Assembly: GCA_020249465.1 (NCBI GenBank) | Contig: JADCFP010000005.1 | Coordinates: 1-64,000, forward strand | Origin: Roseomonas sp. | Lineage (GTDB): Bacteria; Pseudomonadota; Alphaproteobacteria; Acetobacterales; Acetobacteraceae | Direction of reading: 5' to 3' | DNA: 64,000 nt | Shown here: piece by piece, positions 1 to 10,523 of the stretch | Layout of the letters: every line of letters starts with the position of its first letter | How positions within the stretch are numbered: position 1 is the stretch's first letter | Translations under genes and position numbers: made by a program | The notes under the pieces: generated by a model | What the model saw: the letters and a program-made list of their open reading frames with translations, nothing else | The model's database searches: none | What the model was told of the DNA's origin: nothing

Positions 1-316
1 GGCCTTCAGTTTTCGCCGCAGTATCGGGGTTATCGGCCAACGTCACATCGCCCAGATTGGCGGTGAATTTCTGGAACAGGTTTTTCACGCGATCCGCCCT
101 TTCACCGCTTTCGCGTTCGGTGGCGGCCATCATTTCCTCGATCATCGCGCCGGAAAGCCCTTCCCCGGCGAGCGGCGCGACATCGCGCGCATCCACGCGC
201 ACATGCAGGCAATGCACATGCGAACCCCAGATGCGCGCTGCGATCAGCGCTGTGCCGAGTGCGGATTCGCCCGCAGCGGTGCCGGTCAGCGGCAACAATA
301 GACGGCGATAGGCCAT
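1..316 (-). CDS. Universal stress protein (UspA family), N-terminal part only
   Basis: The reverse strand reads MAYRRLLLPLTGTAAGESAL and continues in an open frame to the window edge, so the C-terminal part is missing. The opening beta strand (RRLLLPL), the small-residue patch and the following helix (ALGTALIAARIWG) with a second strand (HVHCLHV) match the start of a UspA alpha/beta fold. Usp proteins bind ATP or act as small stress-response proteins in the cytoplasm. A strong Shine-Dalgarno GAGGAGG lies at 324-330. It is only 1 nt from an upstream ATG at 322 but 7 nt from the ATG at 316, so 316 is preferred. Family assignment is moderately sure; the partner and specific role are not visible. 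Confidence 0.65.
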   Translation of the reverse strand, partial: MAYRRLLLPLTGTAAGESALGTALIAARIWGSHVHCLHVRVDARDVAPLAGEGLSGAMIEEMMAATERESGERADRVKNLFQKFTANLGDVTLADNPDTAAKTEG

Positions 317-385
317 GGCCATGCCTCCTCATTACTTTGGTTTTGTTTTACGTCGTCCCAGATATGGGATGGATTAGCGCATATT

Positions 386-1867
386 TCAGCCCATGACGCC
401 AAGGGCCTGACGCGCGGCACCCAGCGCATCGCCGGCCGCATCCAGCCGTTGCCAATCAATCATACCGGGGTCGGATTGGGCTGAGCATTCCAGCACAGCA
501 ATGGTCGCATCAGAGGCGTCTCCGCGCCGCGCCAGGATGCGCGATTTCAGGATTTCCATAGGCGCTTCAAGCCAAAAGCCCTGAAACGGCACGCCAGCAC
601 GCGCGGCGATTTCCGCTGCCTTTTGCCGATGCCCCGCGTCCAGAAACATGGCATCCAGCGCCACCGCATGGCCTTGGCGCAGCGCGGCCTCGGCATTCAT
701 GAATAATTCTTCATGTGTCGCGGTGCTGATGGCCTCGGTATAGGCCTCGGGCGGCAGAGGCGCTTCGGGTGCCAGGCCAAAGCGCCGTTTGCGCAGTTCA
801 TCTGAACGCAACAGCAGGGCGCCCGGTGCGGCGCCGAGCGAAGGGGCCAGGCCGCGCGCCAGGGTGGATTTGCCCGAGCCTTGCAACCCGCCCACTGCAA
901 TCAGCCGTGGTGGCGGCGGTGCCAGGTAATCCGCAGCGGCACGGAGCAGCGGCACACCATCCCGCCCGCGCGCGGCTTCGACATGTGCCCGCACCAGGGC
1001 GCGGAGCCCAAGCCAGAGCGGCAGAAGCCCAAGCACCCCATAATCGCCCGACCGCGCCAGATAACGGTTCAGCACGCGATTCGCCGCCGCCCGCCCGGCC
1101 TGCCGGTCCAAATCCATCAACAGGAAGGCAAGATCATAGCCGGTATCAATCTGCGCCAGAGCCTCATCGAATTCCAAGGCATCAAAGGGCGTCGGCTTGC
1201 CCTGCCAGAGGCACAAATTCCCCAAATGCAGATCGCCATGGCAGCGCCGGATGCGCCCTTCCGCCGCGCGGGTCATCATTGAGGGCACTGCACGTTCCAG
1301 CGCTGCCTCAAACCGTGCGGCCAAAGGCGCAAGAATGGCCTCCGGCAACCCCGCCGCGCGAGCGGCGCGCAGATTGCCGGATAGCACGGCCTCCATGGCG
1401 CCGGGCGCATCGGGCACATCCACCCTGGGCGATGACTGATGGAGCGTGAAAACCGCATCGCCCAGGGCGTCCAGCAAGGCGGGCGTCAGGCCGCGCCGCG
1501 CCGCCACCGCATCAAGAAAATCTCCGGCCGGGATCGGCGCCATGCGGAGCACCCATTCCACCGCCTCCCCCGCCCCGCCTTCCTGCAAGCTGCCATCAGG
1601 GGCGCGGGTGATCGCCACCACTTCGCGGTAAATCCCGGGGGCGGCCGGCTGGTTCAGCTCTAATTCCCGCCGGCAGAAATGCGCGCGCGCTGCCAGGGTG
1701 CTGAAATCGAGAAACCCGAGCGCGACCGCCTTCTTCATCTTCCAGGCGGTGTTGCACCCCACGAAAATCGCCGAGATATGGGTTTGAATGGGCGCGGCGC
1801 CGGCAAGCCGCTCCAGAAAGGCGGCTACTTCCGCCTGGCTCTGGGGAATGCCGGCGGCGAGCGTCAC
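386..1867 (-). CDS. Two-domain protein: aminoglycoside-phosphotransferase-like domain plus P-loop kinase
   Basis: The 493-residue product joins two kinase folds. The N-terminal 330 residues resemble an aminoglycoside phosphotransferase/choline-kinase-like domain (catalytic loop [12 protein letters not shown], then [10 protein letters not shown] for metal binding). The C-terminal part from about residue 335 has a Walker A motif [11 protein letters not shown] as in small-molecule kinases of the zeta-toxin/gluconate kinase type. Proteins of this architecture are common in proteobacteria as bifunctional aminoglycoside phosphotransferase/ATP-binding proteins, but the substrate is unknown to me. 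The GTG start overlaps the pdxH stop as GTGA (1864-1867), so the two are translationally coupled. Drug resistance should not be assumed from the domain name. Confidence 0.8.
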   Translation of the reverse strand: MTLAAGIPQSQAEVAAFLERLAGAAPIQTHISAIFVGCNTAWKMKKAVALGFLDFSTLAARAHFCRRELELNQPAAPGIYREVVAITRAPDGSLQEGGAGEAVEWVLRMAPIPAGDFLDAVAARRGLTPALLDALGDAVFTLHQSSPRVDVPDAPGAMEAVLSGNLRAARAAGLPEAILAPLAARFEAALERAVPSMMTRAAEGRIRRCHGDLHLGNLCLWQGKPTPFDALEFDEALAQIDTGYDLAFLLMDLDRQAGRAAANRVLNRYLARSGDYGVLGLLPLWLGLRALVRAHVEAARGRDGVPLLRAAADYLAPPPPRLIAVGGLQGSGKSTLARGLAPSLGAAPGALLLRSDELRKRRFGLAPEAPLPPEAYTEAISTATHEELFMNAEAALRQGHAVALDAMFLDAGHRQKAAEIAARAGVPFQGFWLEAPMEILKSRILARRGDASDATIAVLECSAQSDPGMIDWQRLDAAGDALGAARQALGVMG

Positions 1868-2460
1868 GGATAGAGGGTTTCCAGCCGCCAGCCCGCGCCA
1901 TCACGGTGAAACACCCGGCGTTCATGCAGGCGGAAGGGCATATCGCGCCAGAATTCAATCCGCGCCGGCAGCACCCGAAAGCCGGACCAGAAGGGCGGGC
2001 GTGGGATCTCGCCCACCGCATATTTCAGCCCATATTCGGCCACTGCCTTTTCCAAGGCAAAGCGGCTTTCCAACGGGCGGGATTGCTTGGACGCCCAAGC
2101 CCCAAGGCGCGAGGTGCGCGCGCGGGAAGCATAATAGGCATCAGCCTCAGCGTCCGAGACCTGCTCCACCTGGCCTTCCACGCGAATGCTGCGCTGGAGT
2201 GTTTTCCAGTGAAAGCACAGCGCGGCGAAGGGATTGGCGGCCAATTCGCCGCCCTTGCGGCTATCAAGATTGGTGTAGAAAACAAAACCTCGCGCATCCA
2301 CGCCCTTCAGCAGCACCATGCGCGCCGATGGCCTGCCATCCGGTGTGGCGGTGGCCAGGCAGACGGCATTCGGGTCATTGATCTCTCCCTTGGTGGCTTC
2401 CGCCATCCAATCCTGAAACAGGGCATAGGGGTCTTCGGTGGTGGTCACGGTGCCGTCCAT
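1864..2460 (-). CDS. pdxH: Pyridoxamine 5'-phosphate oxidase
   Basis: PdxH oxidises pyridoxine or pyridoxamine 5'-phosphate to pyridoxal 5'-phosphate with FMN and oxygen in the cytoplasm. The 198-residue product has the family core: [17 protein letters not shown] and the SRKGGEL segment contacting [17 protein letters not shown] in the middle, [14 protein letters not shown], and the C-terminal [11 protein letters not shown] followed by WRLETLYP. The open frame runs further upstream to 2535, but ATG 2460 has GGAGAA just ahead and gives the usual family length. It is divergent from fabI across about 120 bp and overlaps the downstream two-domain kinase by 4 nt. Confidence 0.95.
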   Translation of the reverse strand: MDGTVTTTEDPYALFQDWMAEATKGEINDPNAVCLATATPDGRPSARMVLLKGVDARGFVFYTNLDSRKGGELAANPFAALCFHWKTLQRSIRVEGQVEQVSDAEADAYYASRARTSRLGAWASKQSRPLESRFALEKAVAEYGLKYAVGEIPRPPFWSGFRVLPARIEFWRDMPFRLHERRVFHRDGAGWRLETLYP

Positions 2461-2578
2461 AGTGTTCTCCTTGTCATGCCCTGTATCGGGAGGCTTTGCG
2501 AAAGGACAAGGCCCTTGCCCGGCATTCGCCGCCATGGCAGAGGGCGCGCATAGATTTAGCCGGATGGTCCATCACCCG

Positions 2579-3415
2579 ATGAACGACGCGGAACCAGCAC
2601 CCAGCATCCCCAAAGGCACCCTGATGGCCGGCAAGCGCGGCCTGATCATGGGCGTCGCGAATGATCGTTCCATCGCCTGGGGCATTGCGCAGGCCATAGC
2701 GGCCCAAGGGGGAGAGGTTGCCTTCACCTATCAGGGGGAAGCGCTGGAAAAGCGCGTGCGCCCGCTGGCGGAAAGCCTGGGCTCAAGTCTAGTGGTACCC
2801 TGTGATGTGGCCGATGACGCCGATATGGATGCCGCCTTTGGCGCGGTGGAAAAGGCCTGGGGCGGGATGGATTTTCTGGTCCATGCCATTGGCTTTGCCG
2901 ATAAACAGTTTCTGCGCGGGCGCTATCTGGACACGCCGCGCGATGCCTTTCTGCAAGCGATGGATATTTCCTGCTACTCCTTCGTGGCCGTTGGCCGGCG
3001 CGCCGCCGCGCTGATGAAGCCGGGCGGGTCGCAACTGACCCTTTCCTATCTGGGCGCGGAGCGCGTGACGCCGCATTACAATGTGATGGGCGTCGCCAAA
3101 GCCGCCTTGGAAGCCAGCGTGCGCTACATGGCGACCGATTTGGGTGAGGCGGGCATTCGCGTGAATGCCATCAGCGCCGGCCCGATCAAGACACTCGCCG
3201 CCAGTGGCATTGGCGATTTCCGCTATATCCTGAAATGGAACCAATACAATTCGCCGCTACGCCGCAATGTGACGATTGAAGAAGTCGGCGGTGCGGGTTT
3301 GTATCTGCTGTCTGATCTCGCCGCTGGCGTGACGGGTGAAGTGCATCACGTGGATAGCGGCTATCACATTGTCGGCATGAAGAACCCCGACGCGCCGGAT
3401 ATTTCCACGGTTTGA
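2579..3415 (+). CDS. fabI: Enoyl-[acyl-carrier-protein] reductase (NADH)
   Basis: FabI performs the last reduction of each fatty-acid elongation cycle. The 278-residue product is an SDR fold with the FabI hallmarks: glycine-rich GVANDRSIAWG near the N terminus, FLVHAIGFADK, LSYLGAERV, and the catalytic Tyr-x6-Lys in YNVMGVAK. The segment INAISAGPIKTLAASGI covers the substrate loop. The open frame extends upstream to 2438, which would overlap pdxH; the ATG at 2579 (MNDAEPAPS) gives normal length. An ATG 15 nt earlier at 2564 is a possible alternative. The gene ends just before a bidirectional hairpin terminator shared with the chemoreceptor gene. Confidence 0.95.
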   Translation: MNDAEPAPSIPKGTLMAGKRGLIMGVANDRSIAWGIAQAIAAQGGEVAFTYQGEALEKRVRPLAESLGSSLVVPCDVADDADMDAAFGAVEKAWGGMDFLVHAIGFADKQFLRGRYLDTPRDAFLQAMDISCYSFVAVGRRAAALMKPGGSQLTLSYLGAERVTPHYNVMGVAKAALEASVRYMATDLGEAGIRVNAISAGPIKTLAASGIGDFRYILKWNQYNSPLRRNVTIEEVGGAGLYLLSDLAAGVTGEVHHVDSGYHIVGMKNPDAPDISTV

Positions 3416-3421
3416 TGACAT

Positions 3422-3457
3422 AAAAAACGCGGCCCGCATCGGCAGGCCGCGTTTCTT
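3422..3457. terminator. Bidirectional intrinsic terminator between fabI and the chemoreceptor gene
   Basis: A perfect 10-bp stem, AAACGCGGCC at 3425-3434 and GGCCGCGTTT at 3445-3454, encloses a 10-nt loop. Rightward it ends in GTTTCTT. Leftward the complement ends in a run of T (from AAAAAA at 3422-3427), so termination should be stronger for the minus-strand gene. It lies between two convergent stop codons. Confidence 0.8.
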
Positions 3458-3474
3458 CGGGCAAGCAGCGCCGA

Positions 3475-5274
3475 TCAGGCAGCTTGCAAGCGCTGGATCA
3501 GCGATTGCGTCGCACCACGCAGCTGCACTGCCTCATCCGCCAGCGACTTGGTCGCCTGGTTGATGGTGCCAATCGCCTTGCCGGTATTCTCAGTCATGTC
3601 GGAAACGCGACCGATTGTCCCTTCCAGCGAGCCGACAGAAGTCGCGGCAGAGCGCAGGCTTGAAGCGATTTCCGCCGTTGTCGCGGATTGTTCTTCAACC
3701 GCCGCGGCAATCGCACCATTTTCATTATTGAGCTGGCTGATGCGGCCCACGATTTCGCGGATCACTTCAACCACATCGGAAATGATGGATTGCATGGCGC
3801 CGATTTCGCCCTGAATGCCCTCGGTCGCCTTGGCCGATTGCGCGGCCAGGTTCTTCACCTCAGAAGCTACCACGGCAAAGCCCTTGCCGGCTTCACCTGC
3901 GCGGGCCGATTCGATGGTGGCATTCAGCGCGAGCAGGTTGGTCTGCGCCGCGATGGACCCGATAAGCCCGGTCACATCATTGATCCTGACCGATGCGGCA
4001 TTCAACCCATCAATCAGCGACGTCACGCGATCCGCCTCATCAGCGGCACTGCGCGCTGTTTGCGCCACGGCATTAACGCGTGCCGAGACTTCGGAAATCG
4101 CGACCGTGAGCTGTTCCGCCGCCGCCGACACGGATTGGATGCCGTGATTGGCTTCCGTGCCTTCATGCGCCGCGGTGCGGGCCTGTGTCAGCGCGGTATC
4201 GGTGGTGCTGGCCACCTTGCCGCCTTCAACCACGAGCTTGGCGGAATTGTCGGACAGCGCCGTGACGGATTGGCCAATGGCCTTTTCCAGATCATTGGCG
4301 ATTTCCTGAATGGCGGCACGACGCGCGGCTTCCAATTCCGCGCCGCGCTTGGCTTCCGCTTCACGCAGCTTCGCCGTTTCCACCAGACCGTCACGGAAGA
4401 TGGTTGTGGCGCGGCTCATGTCGCCAATTTCATCCACACGCTCGGCATGCGGAATGCCAACGCCCAGATCGCCCTTCGCAAGCTTGTCCATGGAACCGGA
4501 AAGCTGATCGAGCGGCTTGGAGATGCGCAGCACCAGCAACCAGGCAGTAGCGGCGGAAACAGCGAGGATCATCGCCACCGCGATGCCAAGGATGGAGCGC
4601 CAGAAGGCAACCCGATCTTCAGCGGCACGAATGCTGGACGCCAGGCGTTCTTCAAGGGCGACATAGAATTGGTCAATCGGGCCCATGATATCGGCCTTGA
4701 AGCGATGGTAATCCGCACCATGCATCAGATCGCGCGCCATGGCGAAATCAGGGTCGCGGCGGACAGTGAACTTGCCCTCAGAGTCAGCGAAAATCCCCTT
4801 GGCGGCATTGATCGCAACTGTTTCAAGCTGGATCAGCGCATCGGAGTTCTGCTGCGCCTGACGCAACAGCGCGAATTCAGCTTCCGAGAAGCCGGCTTCG
4901 CGCATCATCTGCTGTAGCGGAATACGCGCGCCATCCGGACGCGGCGCACGGCCCGTTGCCGCGACGAAATCCCAATAAATACGGTGATAATCCACCGGGC
5001 GCGGCTTTTCGCCATTGCGAATCGCGATCACCGACAAGAATTGTTCTTCCCACTTCGGATCACCTGTCACCACATAGGTGCGCGCATTGCGCGTGATATC
5101 ATCCGATGATTGGCGCAATTCATCGGCCAGGCGATAAGAAAGATGCTGGTTCTGATAGGCATTGCGCGCCGCGCTGAAGGCATCCTGCATCATCAGGAAG
5201 GACAGCAGCGCAAGGCCAGAGGCTGCCGCCAAGGCAAGGCTCATGACAATGGCCATAGGCCGAATTCGTAACAT
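3475..5274 (-). CDS. Methyl-accepting chemotaxis protein with HAMP domain
   Basis: The 599-residue membrane receptor has an N-terminal transmembrane helix (about residues 7-28), a periplasmic domain of roughly 195 residues rich in helices, a second membrane segment (about 227-250, [20 protein letters not shown]), a HAMP domain ([20 protein letters not shown]), and a long cytoplasmic signalling coiled coil. The hairpin tip contains the conserved [19 protein letters not shown]. The ligand is not deducible. The frame is open to 5385, but ATG 5274 follows GGAGA at 6-nt spacing and begins with the membrane helix. It diverges from a second receptor-like gene across about 370 bp. Confidence 0.9.
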   Translation of the reverse strand: MLRIRPMAIVMSLALAAASGLALLSFLMMQDAFSAARNAYQNQHLSYRLADELRQSSDDITRNARTYVVTGDPKWEEQFLSVIAIRNGEKPRPVDYHRIYWDFVAATGRAPRPDGARIPLQQMMREAGFSEAEFALLRQAQQNSDALIQLETVAINAAKGIFADSEGKFTVRRDPDFAMARDLMHGADYHRFKADIMGPIDQFYVALEERLASSIRAAEDRVAFWRSILGIAVAMILAVSAATAWLLVLRISKPLDQLSGSMDKLAKGDLGVGIPHAERVDEIGDMSRATTIFRDGLVETAKLREAEAKRGAELEAARRAAIQEIANDLEKAIGQSVTALSDNSAKLVVEGGKVASTTDTALTQARTAAHEGTEANHGIQSVSAAAEQLTVAISEVSARVNAVAQTARSAADEADRVTSLIDGLNAASVRINDVTGLIGSIAAQTNLLALNATIESARAGEAGKGFAVVASEVKNLAAQSAKATEGIQGEIGAMQSIISDVVEVIREIVGRISQLNNENGAIAAAVEEQSATTAEIASSLRSAATSVGSLEGTIGRVSDMTENTGKAIGTINQATKSLADEAVQLRGATQSLIQRLQAA

Positions 5275-5642
5275 TTGGGTCTCCAGATCCCGAGGGCGTT
5301 TCCGAAAGCCTCCATTCCATTCAAGGGTAGGGACTGGGGCGATCAGACATTCCAGCAAGCTGAAATCATGACGGCACCGGCCCACCGCTCTGGTGAAATG
5401 GATGACAACGTGATGCTAAGCTGGTTTGGTGAAGAAGCCTTGAAGACTTGCATGAATTTGCCTCAATAAATTCCAGTGATTAATTGCCGCATAAAGTGGC
5501 ATCAGGTAATTTTTTCGTAAAAATTGACATCTTTTGACTTCGGGCATTTGACTTGAAAACGCACATTCATCCTCACGGCCTGTTCAGGAATTTCGCCTAG
5601 GATGAAGGTTCTTGTGTGAACCGATCTGGTACGGAAAAAACA
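5275..5642. other. Intergenic region between two divergent receptor genes
   Basis: This 368-bp spacer is clearly richer in A and T than the flanking genes, particularly at 5460-5560, and must carry promoters in both directions. A TTGACA occurs at 5524-5529 but no convincing matching -10 box was found. No RNA gene, strong hairpin or sigma-28 flagellar promoter could be identified. If the right-hand gene uses GTG 5616 rather than ATG 5643, the spacer is 27 bp shorter. Confidence 0.5.
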
Positions 5643-7661
5643 ATGCGCCTCCCTGCCGCTTCAGCAAAACGCTCCTTCCGCGGGCTTGGCCTTATTGCCG
5701 GGCTGACCGCGCTTGGCACCGCAGGGGTCATGTATGGCCTGCCGCAAACCCTGCCGGCGCCGCCAGCCGATCCGCGCCTGCCGATGTTGGCGCGCAGCCT
5801 CGATCTTGCCGAACGCGCGACAGGGCTTTCGGGCGCCGTTCCACCGATGTTACTGGCGCGATCCGATGTGGAATTGGCCGAAGCCGGGCGCCGCGCGCGT
5901 CAGGCAGAAGACCGGCTGAATGCGCTGCTGCGCGGCAATGCGCAAATCCCATCTTCCATTCAGACCGCCAGCACCGGCCTTGCCTCTGCGCTCCGCCAGC
6001 TTGGAACGGCGCTGGAAGCCGAACAAAAGGCGCGGCAGGAAGCGGACCAACAAATCGCGGCACTTGGCGCGGCGCATCGCGTGTTTCGCGCTGCCTTGCT
6101 TCCCGCCATTGATGAAGTGGGCCAGGAAATCAGCCGCGCAATGAATGCGCCCACAGCTGCGCGCGGCCAGGCGCCCAGGCCGCGCGGCTTGCTCGCCAAT
6201 AATGAAATCCCCCGTCAGGCGGCGCTGCTGCGCGCCCGCAGCGCAGCGGAAGAACTTTTTGGCATCGCCAATCGCGCCGGTTCAGCCAGCGACGATGCGG
6301 CGCATCAAGCGTTGGTTACAGCACAAAATACAGCCCTGGCGTCACTGCGCGCTGCCGTGGCCGCACTTGGGGAGGCGCCGCGCTATCAGCCGCTGCGCGA
6401 AGCAGCCACCGCCCTGCAACGCGCGCATGAGGCGATAGAAGCCCCTTCCGCCCGCCGGGCGCGCGAAGTGGCCTCTGGCCAGGATGTCGCGACGGCTGCC
6501 GCGCGATTGACCGAAGCTGGCACACGCTTTCAAGCAAGCATCGGCTCCGTGCTGACCAATGCCGCCGAGGAAGCCAAGCGTAGCCGCCCCGCCCAACCAC
6601 AGCAACGGCCGACACAGATGCTTCCCATCGGGCTTGGGGCGCTTGCCCTGGCCTTGGCCGCGCTCACTGCCTTCCTCACGCGCCGCGCAGCGCCTGCTGC
6701 GCCGGAAAAGCGCCCCGATACGAGTCTGCTGGCGACGCTCCGCGCTGACCTCAGCAGCGCTCATGCCGCGCGGGATGAAGCAAAGGCCGCACTGGCACAG
6801 CTGCAAGCAGACCACGCCGCGTTGCGCACCGAAACTGCCCAGATGTTGGAAGCGCATATCACGCCGCGCCTGCAAAGCCTGGCGCAAGACGCGGCCACAA
6901 GCCGCGCGACTCTGGCCGCGCTGACAGAAGCGCAGGCGACCGCGCGGCAAGCCACCACCGGCATTGGTGCCAGCGCCGAACGCGCGCGGGAAGAAACCGG
7001 CAAGGTCGCCGCAGCGGCGGAAGAACTGACCGCGACGGTTGCCTCCGTTTCCGAACAAATTCGCGCTTCGGCCACCATCGCGGCACAGGCGGTCACCGAT
7101 GCCAGCCGCACCGATACCATTGTGCAGGGCCTATCCGGTGCGGCGGAGAAGATCGGCGATGTGGTGAAGCTGATCACCGCCATTGCCGGCCAGACCAATT
7201 TGCTGGCCCTGAATGCCACCATCGAAGCGGCGCGCGCCGGTGAAGCAGGCAAGGGCTTCGCTGTTGTGGCTTCCGAAGTGAAGGCGCTGGCCACGCAAAC
7301 CGCCAAGGCCACCCACGAAATCTCCCGTCAGGTGCAGGAAATCCGCAATACCTCCACCGAAGCGGTGACGGCCATCCAGGGCATTGCCGCAGTGGTGCAG
7401 CGCATTGATGGCATCGCCGCCGAAGCCGCCCGCGCCATTGAACAGCAAGGTGCTGCGACGCGGGAAATCGCAGAGGGTATCGCTGCGGCAGCCGAGGGTA
7501 CCTCGGCGGTGGCCGGCGCTGTTGCCAAGGTGCAAGGCGGCATGGAAGCCGCCGGCGCGCCTGTCGCTGCCCTGGGCGCTCACGCCGATGCCATGGCGCA
7601 GCAGAGCGCGGCGCTGCAACGGGAAGTGGTGAGCTTGGCCGCGCGGCTAAAGGCTGCCTGA
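5643..7661 (+). CDS. Chemoreceptor-like protein without a recognisable HAMP domain
   Basis: The product (672 residues from ATG 5643; a GTG at 5616 would add nine) has a membrane helix near the N terminus ([18 protein letters not shown]), an alanine-rich helical extracytoplasmic region of about 290 residues, a second membrane segment ([19 protein letters not shown]), then a coiled coil and an MCP signalling domain with [16 protein letters not shown] and the hairpin tip [20 protein letters not shown]. No HAMP sequence follows the second membrane helix, where [13 protein letters not shown] and a coiled coil stand instead. It could be a chemoreceptor or a receptor-derived signalling protein; the ligand is unknown. 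It is divergent from the HAMP-containing receptor and may have arisen by duplication and loss. Confidence 0.8.
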   Translation: MRLPAASAKRSFRGLGLIAGLTALGTAGVMYGLPQTLPAPPADPRLPMLARSLDLAERATGLSGAVPPMLLARSDVELAEAGRRARQAEDRLNALLRGNAQIPSSIQTASTGLASALRQLGTALEAEQKARQEADQQIAALGAAHRVFRAALLPAIDEVGQEISRAMNAPTAARGQAPRPRGLLANNEIPRQAALLRARSAAEELFGIANRAGSASDDAAHQALVTAQNTALASLRAAVAALGEAPRYQPLREAATALQRAHEAIEAPSARRAREVASGQDVATAAARLTEAGTRFQASIGSVLTNAAEEAKRSRPAQPQQRPTQMLPIGLGALALALAALTAFLTRRAAPAAPEKRPDTSLLATLRADLSSAHAARDEAKAALAQLQADHAALRTETAQMLEAHITPRLQSLAQDAATSRATLAALTEAQATARQATTGIGASAERAREETGKVAAAAEELTATVASVSEQIRASATIAAQAVTDASRTDTIVQGLSGAAEKIGDVVKLITAIAGQTNLLALNATIEAARAGEAGKGFAVVASEVKALATQTAKATHEISRQVQEIRNTSTEAVTAIQGIAAVVQRIDGIAAEAARAIEQQGAATREIAEGIAAAAEGTSAVAGAVAKVQGGMEAAGAPVAALGAHADAMAQQSAALQREVVSLAARLKAA

Positions 7662-7673
7662 TGCCGGCAGCCT
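7651..7673. terminator. Possible terminator hairpin at the end of the second receptor gene
   Basis: AGGCTGCC (7651-7658) and GGCAGCCT (7666-7673) form a perfect 8-bp stem with a 7-nt loop that includes the stop codon. There is no following T run, so termination is only possible. Confidence 0.35.
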
Positions 7674-7787
7674 GACCAATGGGCCTTTGCAAATGTGGTG
7701 GATGACTGAGTTAAGCCAGAACCCGGTCACGTGCTGGTGCTGGATGAAAAGGCGAATGACCCGTGGGCGGAACAGGAAGGTACCCCC

Positions 7788-10253
7788 TCAATCCCGCGGC
7801 CCCGGCGCCAGCACTTCCCGCTTGCCGACATGATTGGCCGGCCCCACCACGCCTTCCTTTTCCATCTGCTCAATCAGCTTCGCCGCGCGGTTATAGCCAA
7901 TGTTGAGATGCCGCTGCACAAAGCTAGTGCTCGCCTTGCCTTCGCGCGTCACCAGCGCCACCGCCTGATCATACAGTGACGCCTCGGCATCCGTATTGCC
8001 GCCCAGCATGCCGAGCATGGCAACGGAATCACCCTCATCCTCGGTATCGGTGACTTCCTCGATGTAATCGGGCTCGCCCTGGGCGCGGAGGAATTCAACC
8101 ACGCGCTCCACCTCAGTGTCTGACACAAAGGGGCCATGCACGCGCGCAAGCCGCCCGCCGCCCGGCATATGCAGCATGTCACCTTGGCCGAGCAATTGTT
8201 CCGCTCCCTGTTCACCCAGGATGGTGCGGCTATCAATCTTTGATGTCACCTGGAAGGAAATGCGGGTTGGGAAATTCGCCTTAATGGTGCCGGTGATCAC
8301 ATCCACCGAAGGCCGTTGCGTCGCCATGATCACATGAATACCCGCCGCACGCGCCATTTGCGCCAGCCTTTGCACCGCGGCTTCAATTTCCTTGCCGGCC
8401 ACGATCATCAGATCGGCCATTTCATCAATCACCACCACAATCATGGGCAGTGCTTCCAGCGCCAGCGGCTGATCTTCAAATACCGGCTTATTGGTATCGG
8501 GATCGAAGCCGGTTTGCACGCGCCTGGTCAGCACATCGCCGCGTTGGCGCGCGGCGGTCACTTTTTCGTTGTAGCCGGCGATATTGCGCACGCCCAACTG
8601 GCTCATCGCACGGTAGCGGCGCTCCATCTCCCGCACGGTCCATTTCAGCGCGCCAATCGCCTTGGGCGGTTCCGTCACCACCGGGGCCAGCAGATGCGGA
8701 ATGCGGTCATAGACCGAAAGCTCCAGCATCTTCGGGTCAATCATGATGAAGCGGCATTCATCCGGGCTGAAGCGATAAAGCAGGCTCAGGATCATGGTAT
8801 TGATCCCGACCGATTTGCCCGAACCCGTGGTACCCGCAATCAGCAAATGCGGCATGCGCGCAAGGTCTGCGATTACCGGCGCGCCGCTGATATCCTTGCC
8901 CAGCGCCAAGGGCAGCTTACCCGGATGGCGATGCCAGCTTTCATCGCTAAACATTTCGGAAAGGAACACCGTCTCGCGCTTGGCATTCGGCATTTCAATG
9001 CCGATCACGTTGCGCCCCGGCACGGTTGCGATACGCACCGCAATCAGGCTCATGGACCGTGCGATATCATCCGCGAGGCCAATGACGCGCGCGGATTTGG
9101 TGCCGGGGGCGGGTTCCAATTCATAAAGCGTCACCACCGGGCCGGGGCGGATTTCCACAATGCGCCCGCGCACGCCGTAATCTTCCAAAACGCTTTCCAA
9201 AAGCCGCGCATTGGCTTGGAGGGATTCCTCGGAAGGCCGGCCCACGCGCTGCGCTGGGGCTGGCGTCAGCAAATCAAGCGGCGGCAGCGCCCAGGCGCCA
9301 TCACCCAGATCAAGCGCTGGTTGTTGCGCCGGGCGGCGCGCGGGTTCCGGCTGCTTGCGCGGGCGCACCGGCGGGGCTTCGCGCGCAACCTCGGGCGCTT
9401 CAGGGCGGATCGGCATGGCCTCGGCCGCCGCATCGGCAGCGCGCAGCATGGGGCCGAGCGGGATTTCGGGTTCCTGGCGACGGAATAGCCGCCCGGTGCG
9501 CGTTTTGAAGCGCGCGCCAAGGCGGGCGAAAAAGCCGGGCTTCTTCGCTTCCGTTGCATCCGCTGGGCGCAGCCGTTCCGCCCCGGCCCGCGCCGCATCC
9601 AAAGCGGCCTGGCTGGCACCGAGCGCCGCACGGCCCGCGCCGCGCCATTCGCCAAAGGTCAGGCCGCAGCCAATAAAGCCCGCCCCCACTGCGCCAAAGA
9701 CGATCCCCGCCTTGCCCAGCAATGACCCATAAGCCCCAAAATTACTGGAAAGCCAGGAAATCACCCCATCCGCCAAAAGCGGCCCCACCGCACCGCCCGC
9801 CCCGGCAAGGCTCGGCGCTTCTGGCGGCAAGGGAGCAAGGCTCAGCGCTGCGGCGCCGAGTGGCAGGCTGAGCATCAGGCCGAAAAGCCGGAAGGGGAGG
9901 AAGCCAAGGCCGCGTTGCGTTGCCAGCCGAAAGGCCCAGGCGAGCAGCGCCAGCACCGGCAAGGCTGCGGCATAACCAAAGCCTTGCAACAGGATATCCG
10001 CGACAACCGCCCCCGCCGGCCCGGCCAGGTTGCTCACGGGCCGTGCGGTGGCCGTATTCAGTGAGGGATCGGCGGGATCGTAACTCAGCAGCGCCGCCGC
10101 CAACCCAAGCGCCACCAAAGCTGCCAGCAGGCCACAAAATTCCATCAGGCGCCGGCTGAGCAGCGCGCGCAGATCGGCCGAGGCAAAGCGCCGCCTGACG
10201 GCGCCCGGTTCGGCAGAGGGCCTGGAATCGGCCGGGAGAAAAAGGCGAGGCAT
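7788..10253 (-). CDS. ftsK: DNA translocase FtsK
   Basis: FtsK is a septum-anchored hexameric ATPase that pumps DNA during division and activates XerCD dimer resolution. The 821-residue product has an N-terminal region of about four membrane helices, a short proline- and arginine-rich linker (about residues 235-330), the alpha/beta motor with Walker [11 protein letters not shown] and Walker [14 protein letters not shown], and the motor signature [20 protein letters not shown]. The last 65 residues (from [10 protein letters not shown]) form the winged-helix gamma domain that reads KOPS. ATG 10253 is preferred over the adjoining TTG at 10256. The linker is short, typical of alphaproteobacteria. 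Confidence 0.95.
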   Translation of the reverse strand: MPRLFLPADSRPSAEPGAVRRRFASADLRALLSRRLMEFCGLLAALVALGLAAALLSYDPADPSLNTATARPVSNLAGPAGAVVADILLQGFGYAAALPVLALLAWAFRLATQRGLGFLPFRLFGLMLSLPLGAAALSLAPLPPEAPSLAGAGGAVGPLLADGVISWLSSNFGAYGSLLGKAGIVFGAVGAGFIGCGLTFGEWRGAGRAALGASQAALDAARAGAERLRPADATEAKKPGFFARLGARFKTRTGRLFRRQEPEIPLGPMLRAADAAAEAMPIRPEAPEVAREAPPVRPRKQPEPARRPAQQPALDLGDGAWALPPLDLLTPAPAQRVGRPSEESLQANARLLESVLEDYGVRGRIVEIRPGPVVTLYELEPAPGTKSARVIGLADDIARSMSLIAVRIATVPGRNVIGIEMPNAKRETVFLSEMFSDESWHRHPGKLPLALGKDISGAPVIADLARMPHLLIAGTTGSGKSVGINTMILSLLYRFSPDECRFIMIDPKMLELSVYDRIPHLLAPVVTEPPKAIGALKWTVREMERRYRAMSQLGVRNIAGYNEKVTAARQRGDVLTRRVQTGFDPDTNKPVFEDQPLALEALPMIVVVIDEMADLMIVAGKEIEAAVQRLAQMARAAGIHVIMATQRPSVDVITGTIKANFPTRISFQVTSKIDSRTILGEQGAEQLLGQGDMLHMPGGGRLARVHGPFVSDTEVERVVEFLRAQGEPDYIEEVTDTEDEGDSVAMLGMLGGNTDAEASLYDQAVALVTREGKASTSFVQRHLNIGYNRAAKLIEQMEKEGVVGPANHVGKREVLAPGPRD

Positions 10254-10523
10254 CAAGGCAGAGCTTCAGAGTGATTCGAAACTCTATGCCGGAAGCCGTT
10301 CTTTGCCCAGGGATTTTTACTGTTTGGCGAGGCTGCGATTCGAGGCGACTCGTGACCGTTGCAGCAGAGTCACATCATCAATCAAGCCCGAGCCCCGGTT
10401 GGGCGCACCCTGACGGGCAATACAGCCAAACCGGAGAATTTTATCGGAGTTATCGTTTTATAATTGCGTTATCCAATGTATAGTTTAACCTATAGTTGTG
10501 TCTAACCAGTGGGAAGATTCGAA

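Noticed and set aside
102-332. A minus-strand frame of 76 residues at the left edge
   Set aside because: It is out of frame with the universal stress protein that reads well from ATG 316; arginine-rich shadow composition.
386-1867. Aminoglycoside resistance gene
   Set aside because: The N-terminal fold is shared by many sugar and metabolite kinases, the P-loop half is fused to it, and it is coupled with pdxH; resistance is not supported.
3688-4917. A 409-residue plus-strand frame opposite the chemoreceptor
   Set aside because: No domain, histidine- and arginine-rich shadow of the receptor's minus-strand codons.
5524-5553. TTGACA and TTGACT as -35 boxes for the second receptor gene
   Set aside because: No acceptable -10 hexamer at 16-18 bp; kept only as a remark in the spacer entry.
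10271-10483. A 70-residue open frame in the ftsK-RTX spacer
   Set aside because: No Shine-Dalgarno, no recognisable domain, and it lies over the AT-rich region that should hold the promoters of both flanking genes.
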